Positions 7,553-15,313 are shown, counted from the first letter of the stretch. The stretch is DNA of 64,000 bases from Marixanthomonas ophiurae (GCF_003413745.1 NZ_QVID01000002.1:620001-684000); one strand, 5' to 3'. Numbers and translations: made by a program. The notes: generated from the letters alone by a model not told the origin.

Positions 7553-8572
7553 ATGAAAAATATATTATTCCCACTATTGGGAACCCTATTGCTATGCGCT
7601 ACAACGGCGGTAGCACAAGACAGCTTATGGACTTCTGCCAGACCTGACGGACACGCTCCCATAAGCGTTATGAGCGATCATTATCACCATAAAGGAGAGT
7701 TTATGATTTCCTATCGCTATATGCCCATGTTTATGAAAGGCAATGTATCAGGTACAGACGAAATAAGTAACGAAGCTATTTTTAATGAGTTTATGGCTGC
7801 ACCCCAGAAGATGCAAATGGATATGCATATGCTAGGGGCTATGTATGCGCCATCTGATGGTGTAACCCTTATGGCGATGGCTAATTACATTCGCAATCGT
7901 ATGGATTTACGTACTAAGATGGGGGCCGATTTTACTACTGAATCTAGCGGATTTGGTGATGTATCGGTATCGGCTCTAATTAAATTAATGAATCAAAACA
8001 GGCAATTTATACACGCCAATGTAGGGCTTTCGTTGCCTACTGGCAATATAGACCAACGGGATGATACCCCTATGATGAACAATGCCCAATTGGCATACTC
8101 CATGCAATTAGGCAGTGGAACTTTTGATCCATTTGTAGGAGCTACTTACTTAGGTCAAACCGATTTGTTTTCGTGGGGTGCACAAGCTATCTATAAATTT
8201 CGTGCGGGAGAGAATAAGGAAGATTATACCTTAGGAATTCGTTTTGATGCGATAGGCTGGGGTGCTATAAAAGCTTCAGATTATCTAAGTTTTTCTACAA
8301 GCCTTCGCTATTATACTATTGGTGAAATAGACGGTATAGATGCAGATCTTAACCCGATGATGATGCCATTGTTTAATACAGCCAACTCTGGAAGGAATCA
8401 GTTAGACGTAGGGATAGGCAGTAACTTGTATATCCCTACCGGAAACTTAAAGAACCTTCGGTTTGCAGCAGAAGTATCGTTTCCAGTAGCACAAGATGTG
8501 ACCGGCATACAAATGGAGAACCAATGGATGGGTACTTTTGGTATTCAGTATAACTTTGGTGGACACCACTAA
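7553..8572 (+). CDS. Outer-membrane beta-barrel transporter-like protein, Met/His-rich (phenol_MetA_deg-like)
   Basis: 339 residues. Signal peptide cleaved after TTAVAQ. The body alternates short amphipathic strands (GEFMISYRYMPMFMKGNV, FGDVSVSALIKL, FIHANVGLSLPTGNID) and ends with the aromatic strand FGIQYNFGGHH, as expected for an outer-membrane barrel of the MetA-pathway transporter-like family. It is unusually rich in methionine and histidine near the N-terminus (SVMSDHYHH, AAPQKMQMDMHMLGAM), which fits a soft-metal such as copper. The preceding cysteine-motif gene is probably in the same operon. A terminator follows at 8592-8632. Confidence 0.7.
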   Translation: MKNILFPLLGTLLLCATTAVAQDSLWTSARPDGHAPISVMSDHYHHKGEFMISYRYMPMFMKGNVSGTDEISNEAIFNEFMAAPQKMQMDMHMLGAMYAPSDGVTLMAMANYIRNRMDLRTKMGADFTTESSGFGDVSVSALIKLMNQNRQFIHANVGLSLPTGNIDQRDDTPMMNNAQLAYSMQLGSGTFDPFVGATYLGQTDLFSWGAQAIYKFRAGENKEDYTLGIRFDAIGWGAIKASDYLSFSTSLRYYTIGEIDGIDADLNPMMMPLFNTANSGRNQLDVGIGSNLYIPTGNLKNLRFAAEVSFPVAQDVTGIQMENQWMGTFGIQYNFGGHH

Positions 8573-8591
8573 CATTGCTTTCTTTATTTTA

Positions 8592-8632
8592 TGAACCGTC
8601 TTAAGGATTCCTTGGGGCGGTTTTTTTTCTTC
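8592..8632 (+). terminator. Rho-independent terminator after the barrel gene
   Basis: AACCGTC and GGGCGGTT pair (one G-T pair) around a TTAAGGATTCCTT loop, followed by TTTTTTTT on the plus strand. Confidence 0.75.
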
Positions 8633-8636
8633 TTGC

Positions 8637-8768
8637 GAAGGCTATTGACTTTATCGAAATAGGACTTTAGGGACAACACCCCCCTAAGCCCCCCACAAGG
8701 CGATGTGCTGAGCCAGTCGAAGTAGGGGAGTTTATAGCATGTCCCCTTGAGGGGACTTTAGGGGTGTT
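8637..8768. repeat. Dispersed palindromic repeat, copy 4 (left of DUF559 gene 2)
   Basis: Contains a degenerate insert-like GGCTATTGACTTTATCG half-unit, then ACACCCCCCTAAGCC. Here the 24-bp insert (CGATGTGCTGAGCC...GTCGAAGTA) interrupts the left arm, between ACAAGG and GGGGAG, while the right arm CCCCTTGAGGGG is intact and ends AGGGGTGT. Confidence 0.85.
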
Positions 8769-8783
8769 ACAGCGTGCTATTTA

Positions 8784-9152
8784 TTATTTTTCAGAAAGCT
8801 CCTTGACCTTTTCTCTTATAGCTAGTTCCACAGAAAAATAATCTTTCTTTACTTCAAAATCTGTAAAACGTAAAAAGATGATTCCGTGAGTCTCTAATAA
8901 CCCTTGACGAGAAATATCATATTCATATTTGTAATCATGACTATTGCCATCAACTTCAATAGCTAAATGTAATTCATGGCAGTAAAAATCTACTATAAAC
9001 TCTAATAAAGGAACTTGCCGATGGAATTGTACATTGAAAGAACGATTTTTAAGAAGTTTCCATAAAATAATTTCAGTTTGCGTACTATTCTTTCGAAGAT
9101 GTCTAGCGTAGTTCTTAAGCTTAGGATTATATGGTATTATCTTGTTTCTCAT
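8784..9152 (-). CDS. DUF559 (Vsr-like) endonuclease-domain protein, copy 2
   Basis: 122 residues starting MRNKIIPYNPKLKNYARHL. It shares nearly the whole sequence with the copy at 5685-6059, including FHRQVPL, FIVDFYCHEL, the AIEVDGNSHDY acidic motif and LRFTDFEVKKD. Differences are scattered conservative changes, so the two are old paralogues rather than a fresh duplication. The untranslated leader (TATAGAGCAAGATA) is also shared with copy 1, so the duplicated unit includes leader, gene and flanking repeats. Acts presumably as a cytoplasmic nuclease; DNA target unknown. Both copies have the same orientation. Confidence 0.85.
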   Translation of the reverse strand: MRNKIIPYNPKLKNYARHLRKNSTQTEIILWKLLKNRSFNVQFHRQVPLLEFIVDFYCHELHLAIEVDGNSHDYKYEYDISRQGLLETHGIIFLRFTDFEVKKDYFSVELAIREKVKELSEK

Positions 9153-9191
9153 TGCTATAGAGCAAGATACTAAAAATATTAATTTATAATT

Positions 9192-9298
9192 ACACCCCCC
9201 TAGCCCCCCTCAAGGCGATGTGCTGAGCCAGTCGAAGTAGGGGAGTTTATAGCATGTCCCCTTCAGCGGTGTGCTGAGCTCGTCAAAATAAGGACAGT
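9192..9298. repeat. Dispersed palindromic repeat, copy 5 (right of DUF559 gene 2)
   Basis: ACACCCCCCTAGCCCCCCTC, then the 24-bp insert after CAAGG, then GGGGAGTTTATAGCATGTCC. The right half diverges into a second insert-like stretch (GCGGTGTGCTGAGCTCGTC). Orientation is the same as the other copies. Confidence 0.85.
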
Positions 9299-9613
9299 TC
9301 TACTTTTGGTCGCCCTTTCTTCGCAAAACGTCCTTTTTTGGAAAATAGACACAAGCCGTTCCCGAAGAAACCCCGAAGGATCCCCGAACAAACCCCCTGT
9401 TTTTTCGGGAGAAGTCGGCAATGGGTGTCACATACATGCAGATGTATGCAACTGCCGTCATTTGGTACCACATATTGGTATGGGGTAGTACGGGTGGTTA
9501 GTTGGCATTAATAGAAAGCAATATCGGTCAATGGTTTGCATAGTGTTGGTTTATAGGCAATTGCGTTTTACATTGCTTGCTCAAATAATTTATTAATTTA
9601 AAATTTCAAGATT
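9299..9613. other. 315-bp spacer without a supported gene
   Basis: ORFs are possible on both strands near 9283-9488 but they overlap each other, have no family-like features and partly lie in repeat. The stretch 9360-9402 has a run of imperfect CCCGAAGAAAC / CCCGAAGGATC / CCCGAACAAAC words. The right part is the leader of the DUF6266 gene. No promoter box is clear. Confidence 0.5.
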
Positions 9614-10255
9614 ATGGCAAAATTCGAAAAAGGGATCCTAGGAGGATTCTCAGGAAAAGTGGGCACCGTTGTAGGAGTCCGATGGAGAGGCACGAACATT
9701 ATGCGTAGTTTACCACAGCGTGGTGATTACACACCCAGCGAACTGCAACTGCAGCAACGTGCAAAGTTTAAAAGCGTTATTCAGTTTTTAACCCCCATTC
9801 AACGTATTGTGGGGCGGTTTTTTGGTAATGAACAAGGGGACAAGTCGCCTTTTAACCTGGCAACGGGCTATCACCTAAGCGAAGCCGTTATTCCCGATGG
9901 CGATGGGTATGTAATGGATTACCCCAAGGTACTTATTAGTCGGGGCGATCTACGCGGATTGACCGATGAGAGCATGACGGCCGATGCCAATCAAGAGTTG
10001 ATCCTTAGTTGGATGGATAACAGTGGGCAAGGCAATGCCGATGCCAATGACAAGTTGATTGTGGTGGTGTATTCGCCTGCCTCAAAGCTGTACCAACAGT
10101 TTGACCCAGCAGGATTGCGCAGTAGTGCCAGTGCTTCCGTTAATTTACCGGCTTATTATAGCGGGCTGGAAGTACAGGTATGGGCCACTTTTGTAACAGC
10201 CGATGAAAAACTGGCGGCCACCAGTAGCTATCTGGGAGCGGTTACCGTAAACTAA
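9614..10255 (+). CDS. DUF6266 family protein
   Basis: 213 residues starting MAKFEKGILGGFSGKVGTVVGVRWRG, the hallmark N-terminus of DUF6266, a Bacteroidota-restricted family of unknown function. The middle carries ATGYHLSEAVIPDGDGYVMDYPKVLISRGDL, and the C-terminal half is beta-rich (LILSWMDNSGQGNADANDKLIVVVY), resembling an immunoglobulin-like or lectin-like domain. No signal peptide is visible. GC is higher than in the neighbours, as often seen in this family. Followed by a strong terminator at 10278-10312. Flanked on one side by dispersed repeats and on the other by a small HTH gene; a link to mobile DNA is possible but unproven. Confidence 0.85.
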   Translation: MAKFEKGILGGFSGKVGTVVGVRWRGTNIMRSLPQRGDYTPSELQLQQRAKFKSVIQFLTPIQRIVGRFFGNEQGDKSPFNLATGYHLSEAVIPDGDGYVMDYPKVLISRGDLRGLTDESMTADANQELILSWMDNSGQGNADANDKLIVVVYSPASKLYQQFDPAGLRSSASASVNLPAYYSGLEVQVWATFVTADEKLAATSSYLGAVTVN

Positions 10256-10277
10256 CGGCTTATTATATGCTAAAAGT

Positions 10278-10312
10278 AAAAACCCACCTATATTACAGGT
10301 GGGTTTTTTATT
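10278..10312 (+). terminator. Terminator after DUF6266
   Basis: AAAAACCCACCT, a seven-base loop and AGGTGGGTTTTTT: a long GC-containing stem with T run on the plus strand and an A run on the other side, so it may work in both directions. Confidence 0.85.
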
Positions 10313-10393
10313 TTCCCTTGGTTTAAAGTATGAAAAAAAACCAAGGGTGCTATATAAAAAGGGAGTTAAAAACAATGATTCGTATAGAAAACG

Positions 10394-10636
10394 CTATTGG
10401 TTTTCTACGGGTGCCGTTTGCAGGCCCCTGCTGCCTTTGGCTACTAATAGCGGTACAATTACTTCCTGTACATAGTAGCACGTATTGCCCATTTTAAAAT
10501 AAGGCAACAACTTTTGCTTGCGCCAACGGTACACACTGGATAGGCTCACTTTAAAAAGCTTTGCCAGATCGTGATCTGTTAGCAACGTGACACCATAGGG
10601 CATAGGGGCGTCCCGGTGTTCTTGGTTGCTACTCAT
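10394..10636 (-). CDS. Small MerR/excisionase-type helix-turn-helix protein (HTH_17-like)
   Basis: 80 residues. The core LLTDHDLAKLFKVSLSSVYRWRKQKLLPYFKMGNTCYYVQEVIVPLL has the shape of the helix-turn-helix_17 domain: helix, recognition helix with SVYRWR, then the wing KLLPYFKMGN. In Bacteroidota such proteins act as excisionase-like or mobile-element regulators. It converges with DUF6266, and its upstream region (10637-10896) is shared with the restriction locus that starts to the right. No integrase is seen nearby, so it could be a relic of an element or a local regulator of the restriction genes; both are inference. Confidence 0.75.
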   Translation of the reverse strand: MSSNQEHRDAPMPYGVTLLTDHDLAKLFKVSLSSVYRWRKQKLLPYFKMGNTCYYVQEVIVPLLVAKGSRGLQTAPVENQ

Positions 10637-10742
10637 AACTGAAAAATATTTAGGTTAAGAATAGCAAAGTATAAAAAATTATCATACCATCAAAAAAAAG
10701 TTGATTTTTTTATGAAATCATCTGTCTTTTGAAAATAAAATA

Positions 10743-10750
10743 TATATTTG
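10743..10750 (+). promoter_or_regulatory. Candidate -7 box ahead of the PLD nuclease gene
   Basis: TATATTTG, a perfect match to TAnnTTTG. It is about 147 bp upstream of the ATG at 10897, so the message would have a long leader. A TTTG at 10728-10731 is too close for the usual -33 spacing, which lowers confidence. Confidence 0.3.
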
Positions 10751-10896
10751 TGTATTCCATTAACAACTCCCCAGTTATTGTAGCGAGAATATGTATTTGC
10801 CTGTGCCTTTTGGTGGGACGTAGACAGGAATTTAATTATATTTATAATATAGGTTAGCAACATAGTAAAAACAACCCCAAACTTTAAAATTGAATA

Positions 10897-11757
10897 ATGG
10901 CTAAATTTTTAAAAGGAAATGATTTAAATGCTGAACTCGAAAAAATATTTGAGGATGCAGAATACAATATTATATTGATTTCCCCTTATATAAAACTTCA
11001 TGATAGATATAAATCTTCACTTCTTACAAAACTTGAAAATTATGACTTAGAAATTACAGTTTTGTTTGGTAAAAATGAAGATGATATGTCAAAAAGTATG
11101 AAACAAGAGGATTTTGATTTCTTCAAACAATTTCCAAACATTGAAATTCGATACGAAAAAAGACTTCACGCCAAATATTATGCAAATGAAACAAAGGCAA
11201 TTTTAACCTCTATGAATCTTTATGGATTTTCTCAAAACAATAATATAGAGGCTGGAATATTAATGGAACGGACACCTAAAGGAACGTTTACTGGGAGTAA
11301 TACCTTAGATTATGAAACTTGGGACTATTTTGAAAGAGTTTTACAACAAGCTGAACTACTTTTTGAGAAACGACCTATTTATAATAAAAAGAAGAACATA
11401 TTAAGCTCCAAAAAATACCTTAATTCAAAAATTGAAACAGATAAACTTTCTGAGTTTTTTAATGATAAAAGCTATAAAAAAGTATTTAAAAAAAGTACAC
11501 ATAAAAAGAAGAATAGAAATACAGACAATATAAAGAGCAAAACTGGATATTGTATTAGAACGGGAAATGAAATAACTTTTAATATTGAAAAACCAATGCA
11601 ATATGAAGCCTTTAAAATGTGGAATAAATATAAAAACCCTGAGTTTCCTGAAAAATACTGTCACTTTTCAGGTGAGTTGTCTAATGGAGAAACAAGTGTT
11701 AATAGACCGATACTAAACAAGAACTGGAAAAAAGCAAAAGATATATTTAAGCTATAA
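10897..11757 (+). CDS. Phospholipase D-like (HKD) nuclease-family protein
   Basis: 286 residues, cytoplasmic. The N-terminal half has the PLD-like pattern: IILISPYIKL near residue 25, then RLHAKYYANETKAILTSMNLYGFSQNNNIEAGI with His91 and Lys93 of the HxK motif; the expected acidic residue five after the lysine is Glu98 rather than Asp. Asn107 and Glu118 follow in the expected places. A basic linker leads to a C-terminal segment GYCIRTG...YCHFSGE that looks like a degraded zinc-ribbon. PLD-family enzymes include DNA nucleases such as BfiI-type restriction enzymes. It lies 118 bp before an MmeI-like restriction-methylase, so a role in the same defence locus is likely. One HKD copy implies a dimer. 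Confidence 0.75.
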   Translation: MAKFLKGNDLNAELEKIFEDAEYNIILISPYIKLHDRYKSSLLTKLENYDLEITVLFGKNEDDMSKSMKQEDFDFFKQFPNIEIRYEKRLHAKYYANETKAILTSMNLYGFSQNNNIEAGILMERTPKGTFTGSNTLDYETWDYFERVLQQAELLFEKRPIYNKKKNILSSKKYLNSKIETDKLSEFFNDKSYKKVFKKSTHKKKNRNTDNIKSKTGYCIRTGNEITFNIEKPMQYEAFKMWNKYKNPEFPEKYCHFSGELSNGETSVNRPILNKNWKKAKDIFKL

Positions 11758-11875
11758 GTAAACAGTAAAATCAATTTGTAACCTAAGAACAAAAAAGAGG
11801 AATCACTTTATCCCATACAACAAAGCTTTAGGTTTCTAAAAAAAGTATTACATTGCCTTTTAAACTAACTACCTT

Positions 11876-14560
11876 TTGGCACTATCCTGGAATGAAATAA
11901 AAAGTCGCGCCCTACAGTTTACAAACGAATGGGAAGGCGAAACCCGCGAACGCGCAGAAAAAGACAGCTTTTGGAATGACTTTTTCACCATATTTGGTAT
12001 CTCTCGCAGACGGCTGGCAACCTTTGAAAAACCCGTAAAAAAACTAAACAATAACCAAGGATTTATAGATCTTTTTTGGAAAGGTACGTTACTGGTAGAA
12101 CATAAAAGTAAAGGCAAAGACTTAGATGCTGCCTTTATACAAGCAACCGATTATTTTCACGGCCTTAAAGAACATGAATTGCCCAAGTATGTGCTGGTGA
12201 GTGATTTTGAACACTTCCGCTTGTACGATCTAGATGAAGGGCTGGACTATGCGTTCCCTATAAGCGAATTGTATAAAAACATAAAACTCTTCGGGTTTAT
12301 TGCTGGCTACCAAAAACGCACGTTTAAAGATGAAGACCCGGTAAACATTGAAGCTGCTGAGTTAATGGGTAAGCTCCATGACCAACTAGAAGAAAGCGGT
12401 TATGAAGGACATTCGCTAGAGGTATTCTTGGTACGGTTGCTTTTCTGTTTGTTTGCGGACGATACGGGTATTTTTGAACGGGACACCTTTAAGGAGTTTG
12501 TAGATGTAAAAACCAAAGAAGATGGGAGCGATTTAGGCGGATGGTTAGCACAGTTTTTTCAGGTGCTCAATACGCCCAACAACAAACGCTTAAAAAACTT
12601 AGATGAACACCTTACCATATTTCCGTATGTAAATGGAAAACTGTTTGACGAAGCCTTGCCTATTGCTTCCTTTAACAGTGCCATGCGTGAGATATTGCTG
12701 GAATGTAGCAAATTAAATTGGGGCGAAATAAGCCCTGCCATCTTTGGCAGTATGTTCCAGAGTGTGATGAACCCCGAGGAACGCCGAAATTTAGGGGCAC
12801 ATTACACCAGTGAAAAAAATATTTTAAAACTGATACGCCCGTTGTTCTTAGACGCCTTGCACGAAGAGTTTGAGAAAATACACACCAATAAAAATAAACT
12901 GCGGGAGTTTCACCAAAAACTAAGTACCCTGCGGTTTATGGATCCTGCCTGTGGGTGTGGTAACTTCTTGATTATTACCTATCGCGAAATACGGTTGCTA
13001 GAGCTGCAAGTATTAAAAAGACTGTACGGTACCCAACAAGTGATTGGTATTGATGAGATTATGAAGGTAGAAGTCGATCAGTTTTATGGTATTGAGTACG
13101 ACGAGTTCCCGGCCCGTATTGCCGAAGTGGCGATGTGGCTTATGGACCACCAAATGAACCTCTTGGTAAGCGAAGCCTTTGGGCTCTACTACGCCCGCTT
13201 GCCGTTACAAAAAACCGCCACCATTGTACATGGCAATGCGTTACAAGTACATTGGGAAGACGTGGTGCCGAAAACGGAGTTGAATTATATTTTAGGGAAT
13301 CCGCCGTTTGTGGGTGAAAGGTATCAGTCAAAAAAACAAAGAGAAGAAATAAGAAATGTATTTGGTAAAAAAATAAAAGTAGATTATGTAGCCGCTTGGT
13401 ACTTTATTGCCGCCAACTATATACAAGGAACAACCATAAAAGTGGGTTTTGTATCTACAAATTCGATAATGCAGGGGGAGCAAGTCGTTTTATTATGGAG
13501 GCATATACTAACTAACTTAGAATGCTATATTCATTTTGCGCATAAAACCTTCAAATGGAGTAATGAAGCAAGGGGGAAAGCTGCGGTATATTGTATAATC
13601 GTGGGTTTTGCAGACTTTGATACAAAAGAAAAATATCTTTTTGAGTATGAAGATATTTCGGGAGAACCTCATAGTAAGAAAGTTAAAAACATAAATGCTT
13701 ATTTAGTTGACGCTGAAAGTATATTTATTGATAAAAGAAGAAAACCATTAAATAAAATTAAAAAGCTAAGAAATGGATCAAGGGCAAGTGATAGAGGTAA
13801 TTTACTTTTTTCACTTGAAGAAAAAAATAACTTTATTACAAAAGAACCAAATTCAGCACAATACTTTAAAAGAACATATGGTGCTCGAGAGTTTATAAAT
13901 GATATTCCTAGATACGCATTGTGGTTAGAAGATATTGTTCCTTCTGATTTACGAAAGATGAAATATGTTCTGGAAATTATCAAAAGAATAAAAGAGTTCA
14001 GGCCGAAAACACCTCATTTGTTTAAAAGTATCCGTAAACCAAAAACTGATTATCTTTTTATTCCGCAAATGTCATCTTCAAATCGAGATTATATACCGAT
14101 TGGTTTTTTAAAAAAAGGAACAATTCCATTAGACCCTCATTTCTACAAAGATGAAACAAGTTTTTTTGAGTTTGGAATTTTAACTTCAAAAATGCATATG
14201 GCATGGATAAAATACACTTGTGGAAGATTGAAAAATGATTTTAGATACTCAAATACAATAGTTTACAACAACTACCCATGGCCTAAAGACCCCAGCGCTA
14301 AAAACAAAGAAAAAGTAGCCAGTAAAGCTCAAAAAGTACTGGATGTACGCACGGAGTACCCTAATAGTAGCTTAGCAGACCTCTATGACCCGCTTACCAT
14401 GCCACCCAACTTGGTAAAAGCACACCAAGCCTTGGACAAAGCGGTAGATGTATGCTACCGTCCTCAGCCCTTTACCAATGAGACTGGACGGATAGAATAT
14501 TTGTTTACATTGTATGATGAGTATACCATGCCGCTGCTAGAAAAGAAAGTAATTAAATAA
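11876..14560 (+). CDS. MmeI-like type IIL restriction enzyme/DNA methyltransferase
   Basis: 894 residues, single-chain restriction and modification. I keep the TTG start because MALSWNEI is the usual beginning of this family. Domains in order: nuclease with Asp65 and Glu75-His-Lys77 (PD-ExK), helical spacer with NLGAHYTSEKNILKLIRPLF, class I methyltransferase with motif I DPACGCGNF (356-364) and motif IV NPPF (475-478), target-recognition region (about 620-820), and a C-terminal helical tail. All catalytic residues are present, so it should be active. Family enzymes methylate adenine in one strand and cut about 20 bases away. The codon and base composition of the recognition region (about 13680-14240) is more AT-rich than the rest, typical of TRD exchange. 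Confidence 0.92.
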   Translation: MALSWNEIKSRALQFTNEWEGETRERAEKDSFWNDFFTIFGISRRRLATFEKPVKKLNNNQGFIDLFWKGTLLVEHKSKGKDLDAAFIQATDYFHGLKEHELPKYVLVSDFEHFRLYDLDEGLDYAFPISELYKNIKLFGFIAGYQKRTFKDEDPVNIEAAELMGKLHDQLEESGYEGHSLEVFLVRLLFCLFADDTGIFERDTFKEFVDVKTKEDGSDLGGWLAQFFQVLNTPNNKRLKNLDEHLTIFPYVNGKLFDEALPIASFNSAMREILLECSKLNWGEISPAIFGSMFQSVMNPEERRNLGAHYTSEKNILKLIRPLFLDALHEEFEKIHTNKNKLREFHQKLSTLRFMDPACGCGNFLIITYREIRLLELQVLKRLYGTQQVIGIDEIMKVEVDQFYGIEYDEFPARIAEVAMWLMDHQMNLLVSEAFGLYYARLPLQKTATIVHGNALQVHWEDVVPKTELNYILGNPPFVGERYQSKKQREEIRNVFGKKIKVDYVAAWYFIAANYIQGTTIKVGFVSTNSIMQGEQVVLLWRHILTNLECYIHFAHKTFKWSNEARGKAAVYCIIVGFADFDTKEKYLFEYEDISGEPHSKKVKNINAYLVDAESIFIDKRRKPLNKIKKLRNGSRASDRGNLLFSLEEKNNFITKEPNSAQYFKRTYGAREFINDIPRYALWLEDIVPSDLRKMKYVLEIIKRIKEFRPKTPHLFKSIRKPKTDYLFIPQMSSSNRDYIPIGFLKKGTIPLDPHFYKDETSFFEFGILTSKMHMAWIKYTCGRLKNDFRYSNTIVYNNYPWPKDPSAKNKEKVASKAQKVLDVRTEYPNSSLADLYDPLTMPPNLVKAHQALDKAVDVCYRPQPFTNETGRIEYLFTLYDEYTMPLLEKKVIK

Positions 14561-14596
14561 AAAATAAAATAGTTAAATAACCCCAAAAGAATAAGA

Positions 14597-15313
14597 ATGG
14601 CAAGAGTACCTATTGAAATTAATAAGATAATTAAAGAGAGTTATAGCTTTGGTGATAAATCTGAAGGTAAAAGAGCAGATGAGCAGTTTTTAATAGAGAT
14701 TGAAGAGAAAAGGCATAACTGGAATCTTACCCATATTACTAATAGAAAAGAAATGCTACGCTTGCGGGATTCTATAAATGGCGCATTAGGCTTTAATGAA
14801 GTAGCTAAAACGCTTAACTGTACCATTAATGAGGCAGAAACAATAGTAAGCTATCAGCATAAAGAAAAGATATGTACTAATTGCCCTCAAAAAAACATAG
14901 CTTGTGTTGATTGTATTTTCACCTGCCAAAGCCCTTTAGAGCAAAAACTGTTTGTAGCGTTACAAAACAGAGGTATAGATACAGAACTACAATGGAGAAT
15001 ACGCAGGGATGGTACTGGATACCCTAAAAGATATCCGGTAAATAAAAAAACAATATTAACATTACCAGACTTTTATATAGAAGCTTCGGGTAAAAAAGTC
15101 TGTATTTATGCAGACGGGCATACCTATCATGAACGAACAGAAAACCAAGCAGTACGGGATAGAAATATAGATAGGGAGTTGCAAAACTTCGGCTATGTAT
15201 GCTTACGGTTTACAGGTAAAGAAATTAGAGAAAATATAGACAGTGTATTAGATATTATATTAAAAACCATAGAGAAAAAAAGGGAAGTAGTTAGCGATGT
15301 AAAAAGCCAATAA
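14597..15313 (+). CDS. Vsr/DUF559-like nuclease with a five-cysteine cluster, partner of the restriction enzyme
   Basis: 238 residues, 36 bp after the MmeI-like gene and probably in its operon. The middle has cysteines 93, 96, 103, 106 and 110 (CxxC-x6-CxxCxxxC), a likely zinc site, followed at once by SPLEQKLF, the usual opening of Vsr-like folds. Then LPDFYIEASGKKVCIYADGHTYHE (Asp158, Asp173, His175), RDRNIDRELQNFGY and LRFTGKEI complete the fold. The glutamate of the usual IEIDG motif is Tyr171, as in nuclease tails of some helicases. It may nick or repair at the restriction site as Vsr does for Dcm, or be an added nuclease. That role is inference. Confidence 0.75.
   Translation: MARVPIEINKIIKESYSFGDKSEGKRADEQFLIEIEEKRHNWNLTHITNRKEMLRLRDSINGALGFNEVAKTLNCTINEAETIVSYQHKEKICTNCPQKNIACVDCIFTCQSPLEQKLFVALQNRGIDTELQWRIRRDGTGYPKRYPVNKKTILTLPDFYIEASGKKVCIYADGHTYHERTENQAVRDRNIDRELQNFGYVCLRFTGKEIRENIDSVLDIILKTIEKKREVVSDVKSQ

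Noticed and set aside
9360-9402. CCCGAA word series considered as a small tandem repeat or iteron.
   Set aside because: Only three imperfect words; too short and irregular to call.
9283-9488. Opposed ORFs of about 60 codons with cysteine and histidine residues.
   Set aside because: They overlap each other on both strands, start in repeat sequence and show no recognisable motif.
11425-11664. Minus-strand hydrophobic ORF inside the PLD gene.
   Set aside because: An antisense shadow of lysine-rich codons (AAA read as TTT), which always produces Phe-rich hydrophobic frames.
13135-13331. ORFs on both strands inside the methyltransferase gene.
   Set aside because: They lie within the well-supported MmeI-like frame, over the conserved methyltransferase core.
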